From Limnomonas spitsbergensis (lineage: Eukaryota; Chlorophyta; Chlorophyceae; Chlamydomonadales), in assembly GCA_037349105.1 (NCBI GenBank), contig JAYJMM010000039.1, positions 992,001 to 1,056,000 of the forward strand: 64,000 nucleotides of DNA. Direction: 5' to 3'. Every line of letters starts with the position of its first letter. Within the stretch, counting starts at the first letter, position 1. Of this stretch, positions 22,301 to 33,020 are shown in pieces. The notes under the pieces were generated by a model. It was not told the origin of the DNA and made no database searches. It worked only from the letters and a program-made list of their open reading frames with translations. The translations under genes were made by a program, and so were the position numbers.

Positions 22301-25300
22301 GTGATTGGGGTTTAGCAGCAACGGGGCATTGGGATGTTTAGGGGCTGGCAGCAATCGGGCATCGGTGCCCAAGCCCTAGACCCCAAACCCCAGCCCCTGT
22401 TGCCTTGACAGGTTGGTGATTGGGGCTTGGCAGCAACAGGGCAGTGAGATGTTTGGGGGCTGGCAGGAATTGGGCAAAGGGTCGAATGCTTCTCGTCCGT
22501 CGGATGGGACGCGCGGGTTTGTCACCATGCCTCTCTGTCGCCTTTTGTGGCGGAGGGATGCCCCGCGGCCCTGCGTAACTTACCCCTTACAACTTGTGCC
22601 CTTTTCTCTGTCTTTTCTACTATACGAGGGCAAAGAATCCTGTGAATTCAGTTCCCGGGCCGCACCCGACCCCTCCCGCGGAGTTGCACCGTGCCATGGA
22701 TGTGCCTCCCCCTCCTGAGGATCGGAAACCTCAAAACCCTTCTCCCTTGTTGAAGGGTTTATCCCCCAGGCCCTGCATCCTGAACCCCAACCCCTCTTGC
22801 CTGAAGTTTAGGATAAATGAATGATGACCTTAGCCCTAGATCCCGCCCCTGGATCCTAAACCCCAACCCCTGTTGCCTTGTGGCTCAAGCGTCGATGCCC
22901 AAAGCCCTAGACCCCGAACCCCAGCCCCTGTTGCCCTGTCGTTCACGGCTGGATGCCCCAAGCCCTAGACCCCGACCCCCGACCCCTATTTCCCTGCAGG
23001 TGGGCGGGGAGCTGACCGATGCGCTGCGAGGTGGTGCCATTTAGGACCCCCAATAACCTTTCCCCTGCGCAGCGGGGCAGTGCCCTGTTGGACCCCCAAC
23101 TACCTCACCTGTGCAGCGAGGCAGTGCCATGTAGGACCCCGGCCGCCCAACCCCTTTCTCCCTGCAGGTGGGCGGGGACCTGACCGACGTGCTAAACCCT
23201 TCACCCCGAACCCGACCCCTGTTGCCCTGCAGGTGGGTGGGGAGCTGACCGATGCGCTGCTCGTGCTGCGGGACGACGACCAGCTGGAAGCTTGCTGCGC
23301 TGGCGCCCGGCTAGGCCTTGGCGGCAACTTGGGGCTGGCGGTGGGCCTGGCAGGACGGCACGCAGATGCGGCAGTCCTGGTGAGCTGAGCGTGCGGGTGG
23401 GCTTGTGCAGGTGGTGGTGGTGTTTGTGTGGGTGGTGGTGGTGGTGGTCATGGTGAGCTGAGCGTGTGTGCGGGCTTGTGTGGGTTGTGGTGTATGTTTG
23501 AGGGGGGGGCAGGGGTGCGTGTGTGCGGGCTTGTGTGGGTTGTGGTGTATGTTTGAGGGGGGGGCAGGGGTGCATGTGTGCGGGCTTGTGTGGGTGGTGG
23601 TGTATGTTTGAGGGGGGGGCAGGGGTGCGTGTGTGCGGGCTTGTGTGGGTGGTGGTGTATGTTTGAGGGGGGGGCAGGGGTGCGTGTGTGCGGGCTTGTG
23701 TGGGTTGTGGTGTATGTTTGAGGGGGGGGCAGGGGTGCATGTGTGCGGGCTTGTGTGGGTTGTGGTGTATGTTTGAGGGGGGGGGGGTGTATGCGGGCTT
23801 GTGTGGGTGGTGGTGTATGTTTGAGGGGGGGGCAGGGGTGCATGTGTGCGGGCTTGTGTGGGTGGTGGTGTATGTTTGAGGGGGGGGCAGGGGTGCATGT
23901 GTGCGGGCTTGTGTGGGTTGTGGTGTATGTTTGAGGGGGGGTGTGTGTGCGGGCTTGTGTGGGTGGTGGTGTATGTTTGAGGGGGGGGCAGGGGTGCATG
24001 TGTGCGGGCTTGTGTGGGTTGTGGTGTATGTTTGAGGGGGGGGTGTGTGCGGGCTTGTGTGGGTGGTGGTGTATGTTTGAGGGGGGGGGGTGTGCGGGCT
24101 TGTGTGGGTTGTGGTGTATGTTTGAGGGGGGGGCAGGGGTGCATGTGTGCGGGCTTGTGTGGGTGGTGGTGTATGTTTGAGGGGGGGGGTGTGTGCGGGC
24201 TTGTGTGGGTGGTGGTGTATGTTTGAGGGGGGGGGGGTGCGGGCTTGTGTGGGTGGTGGTGTATGTTTGAGGGGGGGGGTGTGTGCGGGCTTGTGTGGGT
24301 GGTGGTGTATGTTTGAGGGGGGGGGGGGGGGGTGTGCGGGCTTGTGTGGGTGGTGGTGTATGTTTGAGGGGGGGGGGGGGGTGCGGGCTTGTGTGGGTGG
24401 TGGTGTATGTTTGAGGGGGGGGGGTGCGGGCTTGTGTGGGTGGTGGTGTATGTTTGAGGGGGTGTGTGTGTGCGGGCTTGTGTGGGTGGTGGTGTATGTT
24501 TGAGGGGGGGCAGGGGTGCGGGCTTGTGTGGGTTGTGGTGTATGTTTGAGGGGGGGGGTGTGTGCGGGCTTGTGTGGGTGGTGGTGTATGTTTGAGGGGG
24601 GGGGTGTGTGCGGGCTTGTGTGGGTGGTGGTGTATGTTTGAGGGGGGGGGGGTGCGGGCTTGTGTGGGTTGTGGTGTATGTTTGAGGGGGGGGGGGGGGG
24701 TGCGGGCTTGTGTGGGTGGTGGTGTATGTTTGAGGGGGGGGCAGGGGTGCATGTGTGCGGGCTTGTGTGGGTTGTGGTGTATGTTTGAGGGGGGGGGGGG
24801 TGTGCGGGCTTGTGTGGGTGGTGGTGTATGTTTGAGGGGGGGGGGGTGTGCGGGCTTGTGTGGGTTGTGGTGTATGTTTGAGGGGGGGGGTGTGTGCGGG
24901 CTTGTGTGGGTGGTGGTGTATGTTTGAGGGGGGGGGGGGTGTGCGGGCTTGTGTGGGTGGTGGTGTATGTTTGAGGGGGGGGTGTGTGCGGGCTTGTGTG
25001 GGTGGTGGTGTATGTTTGAGGGGGGGGTGTGTGCGGGCTTGTGTGGGTGGTGGTGTATGTTTGAGGGGGGGGGGGGTGTGCGGGCTTGTGTGGGTGGTGG
25101 TGTATGTTTCAGGGGAGGGCAGGGGTGCGTGTGTGCGGGCTTGTGTGGGTTGTTGTGTATGTTTCAGGGGGGGGGTCAGGGGTGCCCTGCCCACCAGCCG
25201 TGACACATTGGTATGGGGGTGGTTGTTGGCGACGCGGCTGTGCCCGGAGTTGGCAGAGAGTCAAGGCGCTCTCTGTGTGTGCGGGAGTGTGTGTGTGTGC

Positions 25301-28300
25301 ATTTGTGCCCCGGTGGTTGAGTTTGTTAGATTGGCGCAGGGTAGGGCTGCTGTGACTACCAGCCGTGTGCACGGTGGGTCGTGGTGGTCGTGGCTGGGAG
25401 GTCGTGGGGATGATGGTGAGTTCGGGGGTGAGTGGTGGGGGTGGGGGTGAGTTGGGGGCGTGGTGAGTGGTGGGGTGAGTGGTGGGGGAGCTGGGGGGCA
25501 GCCGTGGCTTAGGCCCTCCAGAGAAACAAGAGGTTCAAATTTTTGCGGTGGACACGAGAAAAACATGGACCTGTTTCCTCGAGGCCCTAGGTTGGCGCCC
25601 GGGGCCCCTGGCCCCTCACCCATGACCCCCTAGGTTCATCCTAGAGGTGCCTCGGCCCCCATGTAGTCTTAAAGCTGAAGTAAGGGTGCCTTCGTCCAAA
25701 TTTGTGCGCGCATTACCCTTGACCCCGACCCCCTAAGTTCATCCCTGCGGCGCCGCGGCGCCCATCTTGTCTTAAAGCTGCAATTAGGGCGCGTTCATCC
25801 CATTATGATCGTTTATGTCCCTTGACCTCGACCCTGCAGGTGGGCTCCCGCGGCCCCACGGCACCCATCTACTCCTACAGCTGCAGTAAGGGGGCCTTCA
25901 TCGGTGCGGCGCTGGAGGGCAGCATGCTGATGGTGCGGACGGCTGTCAACGAGAAGTTCTACGGTGCGTCTATGAGACCGAGTGTAGTGCGTTCACGATG
26001 CACAGTCAATGTGCAATGCAGGAGCTGGTGTGTGTACACCCCAGTACGGTGCGCAGATGTTGCGCTGTAATATATTAATATACGGTATGTCCTCTTCTCG
26101 TGGCAGTGTGTACACTCCAGTATGGTGCGTGGATGTTGCGCTGTCATGTATGTCCTCTTCTCGTGGCAGTGTGTACACTCCAGTATGGTGCGAGGATGTT
26201 GCGCTGTCATGTATGTCCCCTTCTCGTGGCAGTGTGTACACTCCAGTACGGTGCGTGGATGTTGCGCTGTCATGTATGTCCCCTTCTCGTGGCAGTGTGT
26301 ACACTCCAGTATGGTGCGTGGATGTTGCGCTGTCATGTATGTCCCCTTCTCGTGGCAGTGTGTACACTCCAGTATGGTGCGTGGATGTTGCGCTGTCATG
26401 TATGTCCTCTTCTCGTGGCAGTGTGTACACTCCAGTATGGTGCGTAGATGTTGCGCTGTCATGTATGTCCCCTTCTCGTGGCAGTGTGTACACTCCAGTA
26501 TGGTGCGAGGATGTTGCGCTGTCATGTATGTCCTCTTCTCGTGGCAGTGTGTACACTCCAGTATGGTGCGTGGATGTTGCGCTGTCATGTATGTCCCCTT
26601 CTCGTGGCAGTGTGTACACTCCAGTATGGTGCGTGGATGTTGCGCTGTCATGTATGTCCTCTTCTCGTGGCAGTGTGTACACTCCAGTACGGTGCGTGGA
26701 TGTTGCGCTGTCATGTATGTCCTCTTCTCGTGGCAGTGTGTACACTCCAGTATGGTGCGTAGATGTTGCGCTGTCATGTATGTCCCCTTCTCGTGGCAGT
26801 GTGTACACTCCAGTATGGTGCGTGGATGTTGCGCTGTCATGTATGTCCCCTTCTCGTGGCAGTGTGTACACTCCAGTATGGTGCGTGGATGTTGCGCTGT
26901 CATGTATGTCCTCTTCTCGTGGCAGTGTGTACACTCCAGTATGGTGCGTAGATGTTGCGCTGTCATGTATGTCCCCTTCTCGTGGCAGTGTGTACACTCC
27001 AGTATGGTGCGAGGATGTTGCGCTGTCATGTATGTCCTCTTCTCGTGGCAGTGTGTACACTCCAGTATGGTGCGTGGATGTTGCGCTGTCATGTATGTCC
27101 CCTTCTCGTGGCAGTGTGTACACTCCAGTATGGTGCGTGGATGTTGCGCTGTCATGTATGTCCTCTTCTCGTGGCAGTGTGTACACTCCAGTATGGTGCG
27201 AGGATGTTGCGCTGTCATGTATGTCCTCTTCTCGTGGCAGTGTGTACACTCCAGTACGGTGCGAGGATGTTGCGCTGTCATGTATGTCCTCTTCTCGTGG
27301 CAGTGTGTACACTCCAGTATGGTGCGTAGATGTTGCGCTGTCATGTATGTCCTCTTCTCGTGGCAGTGTGTACACTCCAGTACGGTGCGTGGATGTTGCG
27401 CTGTCATGTATGTCCCCTTCTCGTGGCAGTGTGTACACTCCAGTATGGTGCGTGGATGTTGCGCTGTCATGTATGTCCTCTTCTCAAGGCAGTGTGTACA
27501 CTCCAGTATGGTGCGAGGATGTTGCGCTGTCATGTATGTCCTCTTCTCGTGGCAGTGTGTACACTCCAGTACGGTGCGTGGATGTTGCGCTGTCATGTAT
27601 GTCCTCTTCTCGTGGCAGTGTGTACACTCCAGTATGGTGCGTAGATGTTGCGCTGTCATGTATGTCCTCTTCTCGTGGCAGTGTGTACACTCCAGTATGG
27701 TGCGAGGATGTTGCGCTGTCATGTATGTCCCCTCCTCGTGGCAGTTTGTACACTCCAGTATGGTGCGAGGATGTTGCGCTGTCATGTATGTCCCCTTCTC
27801 GTGGCAGTGTGTACACTCCAGTACGGTGCGTGGATGTTGCGCTGTCATGTATGTCCTCTTCTCGTGGCAGTGTGTACACTCCAGTATGGTGCGTGGATGT
27901 TGCGCTGTCATGTATGTCCCCTTCTCGTGGCAGTGTGTACACTCCAGTATGGTGCGTGGATGTTGCGCTGTCATGTATGTCCTCTTCTCGTGGCAGTGTG
28001 TACACTCCAGTATGGTGCGTGGATGTTGCGCTGTCATGTATGTCCTCTTCTCAAGGCAGTGTGTACACTCCAGTATGGTGCGTGGATGTTGCGCTGTCAT
28101 GTATGTCCTCTTCTCAAGGCAGTGTGTACACTCCAGTAGGGTGCGAGGATGTTGCGCTGTCATGTATGTCCTCTTCTCGTGGCGGTGTGTACACTCCAGT
28201 ACGGTGCGTGGATGTTGCGCTGTCATGTATGTCCTCTTCTCAAGGCAGTGTGTACACTCCAGTATGGTGCGTGGATGTTGCGCTGTCATGTATGTCCCCT

Positions 28301-30698
28301 CCTCGTGGCGGTGTGTACACTCCAGTATGGTGCGTGGATGTTGCGCTGTCATGTATGTCCCCTTCTCAAGGCAGTGTGTACACCCCAGTATGGTGCGTGG
28401 ATGTTGCGCTGTCATGTATGTCCCCTCCTCGTGGCGGTGTGTACACTCCAGTACGGTGCGTGGATGTTGCGCTGTCATGTATGTCCCCTTCTCAAGGTTG
28501 TGTGTACACCCCAGTACGGTGCGTGGATGTTGCGCTGTCATGTATGTCCTCTTCTCGTGGCAGTGTGTACACCCCAGTACGGTGCGTGGATGTTGCGCTG
28601 TCATGTATGTCCTCTTCTCAAGGCAGTGTGTACACTCCAGTATGGTGCGTGGATGTTGCGCTGTCATGTATGTCCCCTCCTCGTGGCGGTGTGTACACTC
28701 CAGTATGGTGCGTGGATGTTGCGCTGTCATGTATGTCCCCTTCTCAAGGCAGTGTGTACACCCCAGTATGGTGCGTGGATGTTGCGCTGTCATGTATGTC
28801 CCCTCCTCGTGGCAGTGTGTACACTCCAGTATGGTGCGAGGATGTTGCGCTGTCATGTATGTCCCCTTCTCGTGGCAGTGTGTACACCCCAGTACGGTGC
28901 GTGGATGTTGCGCTGTCATGTATGTCCCCTTCTCGTGGCAGTGTGTACACTCCAGTACGGTGCGTGGATGTTGCGCTGTCATGTATGTCCCCTTCTCGTG
29001 GCAGTGTGTACACCCCAGTACGGTGCGTGGATGTTGCGCTGTCATGTATGTCCCCTTCTCGTGGCAGTGTGTACACTCCAGTACGGTGCGTGGATGTTGC
29101 GCTGTCATGTATGTCCCCTTCTCGTGGCAGTGTGTACACTCCAGTATGGTGCGTGGATGTTGCGCTGTCATGTATGTCCTCTTCTCGTGGCAGTGTGTAC
29201 ACCCCAGTATGGTGCGTGGATGTTGCGCTGTCATGTATGTCCTCTTCTCGTGGCAGTGTGTACACTCCAGTACGGTGCGTGGATGTTGCGCTGTCATGTA
29301 TGTCCCCTTCTCGTGGCAGTGTGTACACCCCAGTATGGTGCGTGGATGTTGCGCTGTCATGTATGTCCCCTCCTCGTGGCGGTGTGTACACTCCAGTATG
29401 GTGCGAGGATGTTGCGCTGTCATGTATGTCCTCTTCTCGTGGTGGTGTGTTGCGCATCATCCAGTCTAGAGCCCTTGGTGCGCCTTGGGTGCCAAAATCT
29501 TGAACTCTAGCCTGTATTGCACCATCCCCGGACCATGGCTTGTGATGCCATTGCATCCGATACTGTGACTTGCCATGGTTATGCTGCGTGCCGTCTTGTC
29601 ATGGCCAGCACGCCCCCATTTGATCTTTTTATAGGAACCCTAATCCATATCTACAAACGTCAAGAGCTGCTGACCCTTGTTGACCTGACACCGCTTCACC
29701 CTTGCTGACCTGTTGCGGCTTGATGCTGAACAGGGTACTCGGCCACAGCGCAGCAGCTTCTGATGCAGCCAGGCTTCGTACAACAGCCGCCCGCCGCCTC
29801 CATGCTTTATGACGCTCTGCATGCCCTCGGTCACAAGTACGAAATGCGGGCTCCGCTCACGACCTCTCAACTACTGCGCTACCAATTGTCGGATGCGCAG
29901 CAAAAAGAGACGCATCAGCTGCAGCCGCCAGTGCAACTGCAGCTGCAGCTGGAGCAGGGAGTGCTGCAGCAGGGTGTGCCCCCTGCGGTGGTTGGAGATG
30001 GCAGCGTTGACTATGAGGAGGGAGTGCAGTCTGAGGAGGCGGAGCGAGCGGAGGCGGCGGAAGCGCAGCACGAGGTGGTGGCGGAGCCAGCGGAAGAGGA
30101 GGAGGAGCAAGTGGTTGAGGATGCGCTCGCTGGATATAACTTCTCCGATGCAGGCGAGCCAGCCAGTCCTCCCCTCACGGCAGCAGCGGCGTGGACTGGC
30201 AGCAGCAGCAGCAGCAGCACCAGAGACGTTCGCGGCCTGATGGCCCGCCTGAACACCCCTTCCGGTTACGTTGGCCGCTCGGCTGCGTCCTCCCCCCGCC
30301 CGGTGCCGGTCCCGGCCCAGCAGCAGCTGGACCAGGTGGAGGATCTCGGTGCCGCGGCAGCCTCCCAGCCGTCGTCATGGTCGGCAGCTGTGTTCACCCC
30401 GTGGCCTGCCTCCTCGGCATGCTCCTCGCCGCCCGGCCAGCAGCAGCAGCAGCAGCGACCTGCAGCGTATGTTTTCCCGGAGTACTACAGCCAGTCTGCT
30501 GGCTCCGCCTCTGCTCCGACGTTCGAACAGGCATCCCCTCCGACACCCTTGGTGCCCGCGGCAACAGCACCCCCTCGCCTCAGACCGCGCCGTTCGGCGG
30601 TGCGTGCGCAGCCGCCGCAGCAGCAGCCGCTCACCGCTCCGCCGAGCCCTGATCCAGAAGATGAGGAGGTGCTCCCCTATGGCTGCCTTTTTGAGTAG
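16397..30698 (+). CDS. FYVE zinc finger + SYLF (Ysc84) domain protein, 8 exons, CFS1/FYVE4-like
   Basis: Exons: 16397-16719, 17915-17986, 18222-18294, 21447-21594, 22065-22150, 23233-23379, 25840-25963, 29734-30698; phases agree, 645 aa. The FYVE finger (81-141) has WLPD, KHHCR and RVC motifs and all eight cysteines (C90, C93, C107, C110, C115, C118, C138, C141), so PI3P binding on endosomes is expected. The SYLF domain (about 157-335) shows PGAVLQGCRALVLLSSVKLG, GWSCSVGTG, GGGWSAPCAI, GGELTDALLVL, SYSCSKGAFIGAALEGS and KFYG; SYLF binds phosphoinositides and actin. FYVE+SYLF is the layout of plant CFS1, an autophagosome-endosome adaptor. Residues 345-645 are Gln/Ala/Pro/Ser-rich. Intron 1 uses a GC donor. 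The linker between FYVE and SYLF is about 30 residues shorter than in plants, so a small exon in 18295-21446 may be missed. Introns 3, 6 and 7 contain the giant arrays. Confidence 0.93.
17336..17535. repeat. Short tandem repeats in FYVE-SYLF intron 1
   Basis: About ten imperfect copies of 'gggtacaggcagcca' and a close variant with 'gcacagac'. They are intronic; the open frames on both strands are by-products. Confidence 0.75.
17787..17937 (+). repeat. Duplicated acceptor edge of FYVE-SYLF exon 2
   Basis: The true acceptor and exon start, 'cgcttgcaggatgtgcggca' (17906-17925) plus 'agatct', has an upstream copy 'gctcgcaggatatgcagcaa' at 17798-17817, also followed by 'gatctt'. The copies are 114 bp apart, separated by 'tttacgatat' simple repeats. 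The upstream copy keeps the AG acceptor. Confidence 0.8.
18115..18200 (+). repeat. Single end of MITE family M2
   Basis: Shares 'ttacgggcacatgtcccata' and 'gatgctctgttggactgtaa' with the M2 element at 61344-61493. It lies in intron 2 of the FYVE-SYLF gene, directly before the pyrimidine tract of the exon 3 acceptor. Confidence 0.6.
19134..21260. repeat. Giant 29-bp minisatellite (~73 copies), FYVE-SYLF intron 3
   Basis: Head-to-tail copies of a 29-bp unit built from 'ggactggggcaatgggcggc' and 'accttgagt', with sparse single-base variants (ggact/ggatt, gcggc/gtggc). Because 29 is not a multiple of 3 and the minus strand of the unit has no stop in any frame, three overlapping minus-strand open frames of 793-873 codons appear. 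They are artefacts. A decayed unit persists at 21289-21310. Confidence 0.97.
22380..22990. repeat. Degenerate CCCTAGACCCC / CCCTAAA-like repeats in intron 5
   Basis: Several copies of 'gccctagaccccaaacccca' and 'cagcccctgttgcc' blocks are spread through FYVE-SYLF intron 5. They recall the telomere-type CCCTAAA motif but are too degenerate for a true interstitial telomere tract. Confidence 0.5.
22991..23266 (+). repeat. Three tandem copies of FYVE-SYLF exon 6 acceptor edge
   Basis: The acceptor plus exon start 'ccctgcaggtgggtggggag' (23225-23244) and the next 'ctgaccgatgcgctg' occurs twice more upstream, at 22992-23027 and 23159-23194, both with an intact CAG. Used as acceptors, copy 1 reaches an in-frame stop after about 14 codons and copy 2 shifts the frame relative to exon 6, so only the third gives the SYLF protein. 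Confidence 0.92.
23446..25185. repeat. G-rich minisatellite (~44-60 bp units, ~33 copies), FYVE-SYLF intron 6
   Basis: Units have a constant part 'gcgggcttgtgtgggt' plus 'ggtggtgtatgtttgag' followed by a run of 7 to 16 G and, in some copies, 'caggggtgcatgtgt'. Length varies mainly in the G run. The plus strand, which is also the transcript strand, is almost pure G/T, so G-quadruplexes are likely. The array begins at the exon 6 donor: 'tggtgagctgagcgtg' occurs at 23378 and again at 23450. Confidence 0.95.
26030..29455. repeat. Giant 63-bp minisatellite (~53 copies), FYVE-SYLF intron 7
   Basis: The unit is 'tgtacactccagtatggtgc', 'gtggatgttgcgctgtcatg', 'tatgtcctcttctcgtggca', 'gtg'. As 63 = 3 x 21 and the unit lacks stops in several frames, uninterrupted frames of over 1,100 codons exist on both strands; they are artefacts. 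Variants (tcctctt/tcccctt, gtgcgtgg/gtgcgagg/gtgcgtag, actcc/acccc, cgtggc/caaggc) are distributed in patches. Many units carry 'tacggtgcg', the same string as the exon 7 donor (TACG|GTGCGT at 25961-25969). Confidence 0.97.
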
Positions 30699-30867
30699 CT
30701 TGGACACAGGATCTGTTAACACCATCAGTGTCTGTGTCTGTGGGTGTGTTACTGTGTTGTGGTTGGTGTGCATAGAAGCATCCGTGTCGTGTTTTCATGA
30801 CCGGAGTGTTTCCAAGCCTACCTAGCGCACGCGCGAAGCCGGGCTGGGCCTGCCTGCAATTGGACAG

Positions 30868-31349
30868 GCTGCTGTATGGTGGGCTGGAGCCTCTCCTGCG
30901 CCGTTATGATGGTGGGCTGTATGGTGGGCTGGAGCCTCTCCTGTGTCGTTGTGATGGTGGGCTGTATGGTGGGCTGGAGCCTCTCCTGCGCCGTTATGAT
31001 GGTGGGCTGTATGGTGGGCTGGAGCCTCTCCTGCGCCGTTATGATGGTGGGCTGTATGGTGGGCTGGGGCCTCTCCTGCGCCGTTGTGATGGTGGGCTGT
31101 ATGGTGGGCTGGAGCCTCTCCTGCGCCGTTATGATGGCGGGCTGTATGGTGGGCTGGAGCCTCTCCTGTGTCGTTATGATGGTGGGCTGTAAGGTGGGCT
31201 GGAGCCTCTCCTACGTTATGATGGTGGGCTGTATGGTGGTCTGGAGCCTCTCCGCGTCGCTATGATGGTGGGCTGGGGCCTCTCCTGCGTCGTTATGATG
31301 GTGGGCTGTATGGTGGGCTGGAGCCTCTCCTGCGTCGTTATGATGGTAG
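30868..31349. repeat. 45-bp minisatellite (~11 copies) downstream of FYVE-SYLF gene
   Basis: Units of 'gtgggctgtatggtgggctg', 'gagcctctcctgcgccgtta', 'tgatg' begin about 170 bp after the stop codon. They may lie in the 3'UTR. 45 = 3 x 15, so all plus frames through it look open. Confidence 0.92.
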
Positions 31350-33020
31350 CTGGCTCATCCCCGACCAGCCCCATGCAGCCGAGCATTCAGCAGGGCCCAG
31401 CGGGTATGCACTTATCCTTCACGCTGGCAGCAAGGATGTGGTTTGGCCATTTGTTTCTTCTTGCAGCGGGCGGGGGCTGTGAACTAGTTTGGGTACGCCC
31501 TGAAGCCTCGGTCATTGGGGTTTGGAGCTGTGTCCACCCTGCAGCTTCCCTTGGGGCTGTGTCAACCCTGTAGCTTCCCTGTAGCTTCTCGCGGGACCCT
31601 GGTGGCGTTTAGTCCCACGGCATCAAACACTTCAATTTTTTACGCGGTGCCCTGCATGGTAGCTAGCATGCAGGCACTATTTTGCAAGCATAATAGGTTG
31701 AGATGGTGCCCCGCCGCGCAGCCCGCCCGTGTGCCCTTTCATGGGCGTGGCAAACTTCACATCAGGTGCTTCCTGCGGCCTCTCCGGCACCTTGCCCGCT
31801 GCTCTGGAGATTCGATCTTGGTCCTCGAAGGGCATAACCGGTCCACATGGACACTGGTCTGCCACCTGCCCGCCTGCCCATTCTAGGATGCGGCTCACTT
31901 TATACGAGATGCTTCCCACAGTTCCCCCCCCACTGGCGTTCTGTCCAAGAATTCGATGCTTAGCCCTGTGGGGCATTTTGCCTCCCTGAGCATTTAGGGA
32001 CTTCAGGTGCATGCTGCCTTGCCAGCGGTGCAGAACGCTTTACATGCTTCCCCGAAAGGAGGAAGATTGTTTCGTTGACAGGCTGTACCATACTTCTTAT
32101 CGCAGTACGTTAGCTTTGGATCCAATTGGAAGATGGATCTTTTTTTATTACTGGTCTCGGATACATGTTTTCTTGATGGGTGAACAGGAGGTGTAATGTC
32201 CGATTACAAGATGTGTCCACAATGGCCTGAAGCTATCCTGAAATGGCTGTCATGTTAATGAAGGTGCACCACTTAGCTTGCTCATCCCCTACCATTCCCA
32301 TGCGGCCCGAGTGGTGAGCAGGTCCCGGCGGGCAAAATGGCATATCCATCATACTTATGATACAGTGATGTTCTTTCCTACCAACCCTTTACTTTGGCGC
32401 CCACGCGGCCAAGCCTTTTTGAGCAGGGCCCAGAGGTGTAACGTCATTGACTCATGGTACGGTGATGTAGGAATGACTGGTTTATTACCTTCTACCCTGG
32501 GGCCTTGTTAAAAGACTGTAGGAGCCTCAAACTGACTGTAGGAGCCTCAAAGTGGCTGGAGAAGAGAAAGATGGGGGGATGTATGAATACCCCTTCAACC
32601 ATACCTACCTGGGTGGGGTAGTCCAATGAGGTGTATAACGCTGGTGGCATCCATACCCAATGGTTGAGGGATCAAACCTGCTGCACGATCTTCTCTCTCC
32701 CCCTGTCTAGATTGCCGGGTTCCGTTTTCTGCCCCCTCACATGCGAGGGGGGCATGGCTGAATCATGGGCATGGCTGTGTGCATGGTAGCTGGAATCGAG
32801 CTTATTCATTCCCTACCAGCCCCACGTGGCCAAGCGTTCAGCAGGGCCCAGCGGGTATTCACCATTTTAAAGAGAGGTAACAGTCAAAGTCTTTAAGGCG
32901 CCATCATCCCCAATTATGCAGAACAGTTGGAAGCAGTGCACAGTTCCACACACCAGTAGATAAAATTCCGAAAGTCTTCTCAACCCTGCCCTACAGGGTG
33001 CACCCCTGCTCTCTGTTAGG
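31350..33020. other. Intergenic between two convergent genes; dispersed repeats
   Basis: Holds three minus-strand R3 copies (31350-31412, 32272-32345, 32780-32868) and one 3' end of the ~290-bp retro-repeat (32396-32452). The FYVE-SYLF and RING1-like genes converge here, so both 3' ends must lie within it. No gene is seen. Confidence 0.5.

Noticed and set aside
23311..25206. 631-codon Pro/His/Thr-rich minus-strand frame
   Set aside because: Complement of the G-rich intronic array; low-complexity repeat only.
25959..29503. Open frames above 1,100 codons on both strands
   Set aside because: A 63-bp repeat (multiple of 3) without stops keeps frames open; no unique domain, and the flanking exons define it as intron 7 of the FYVE-SYLF gene.
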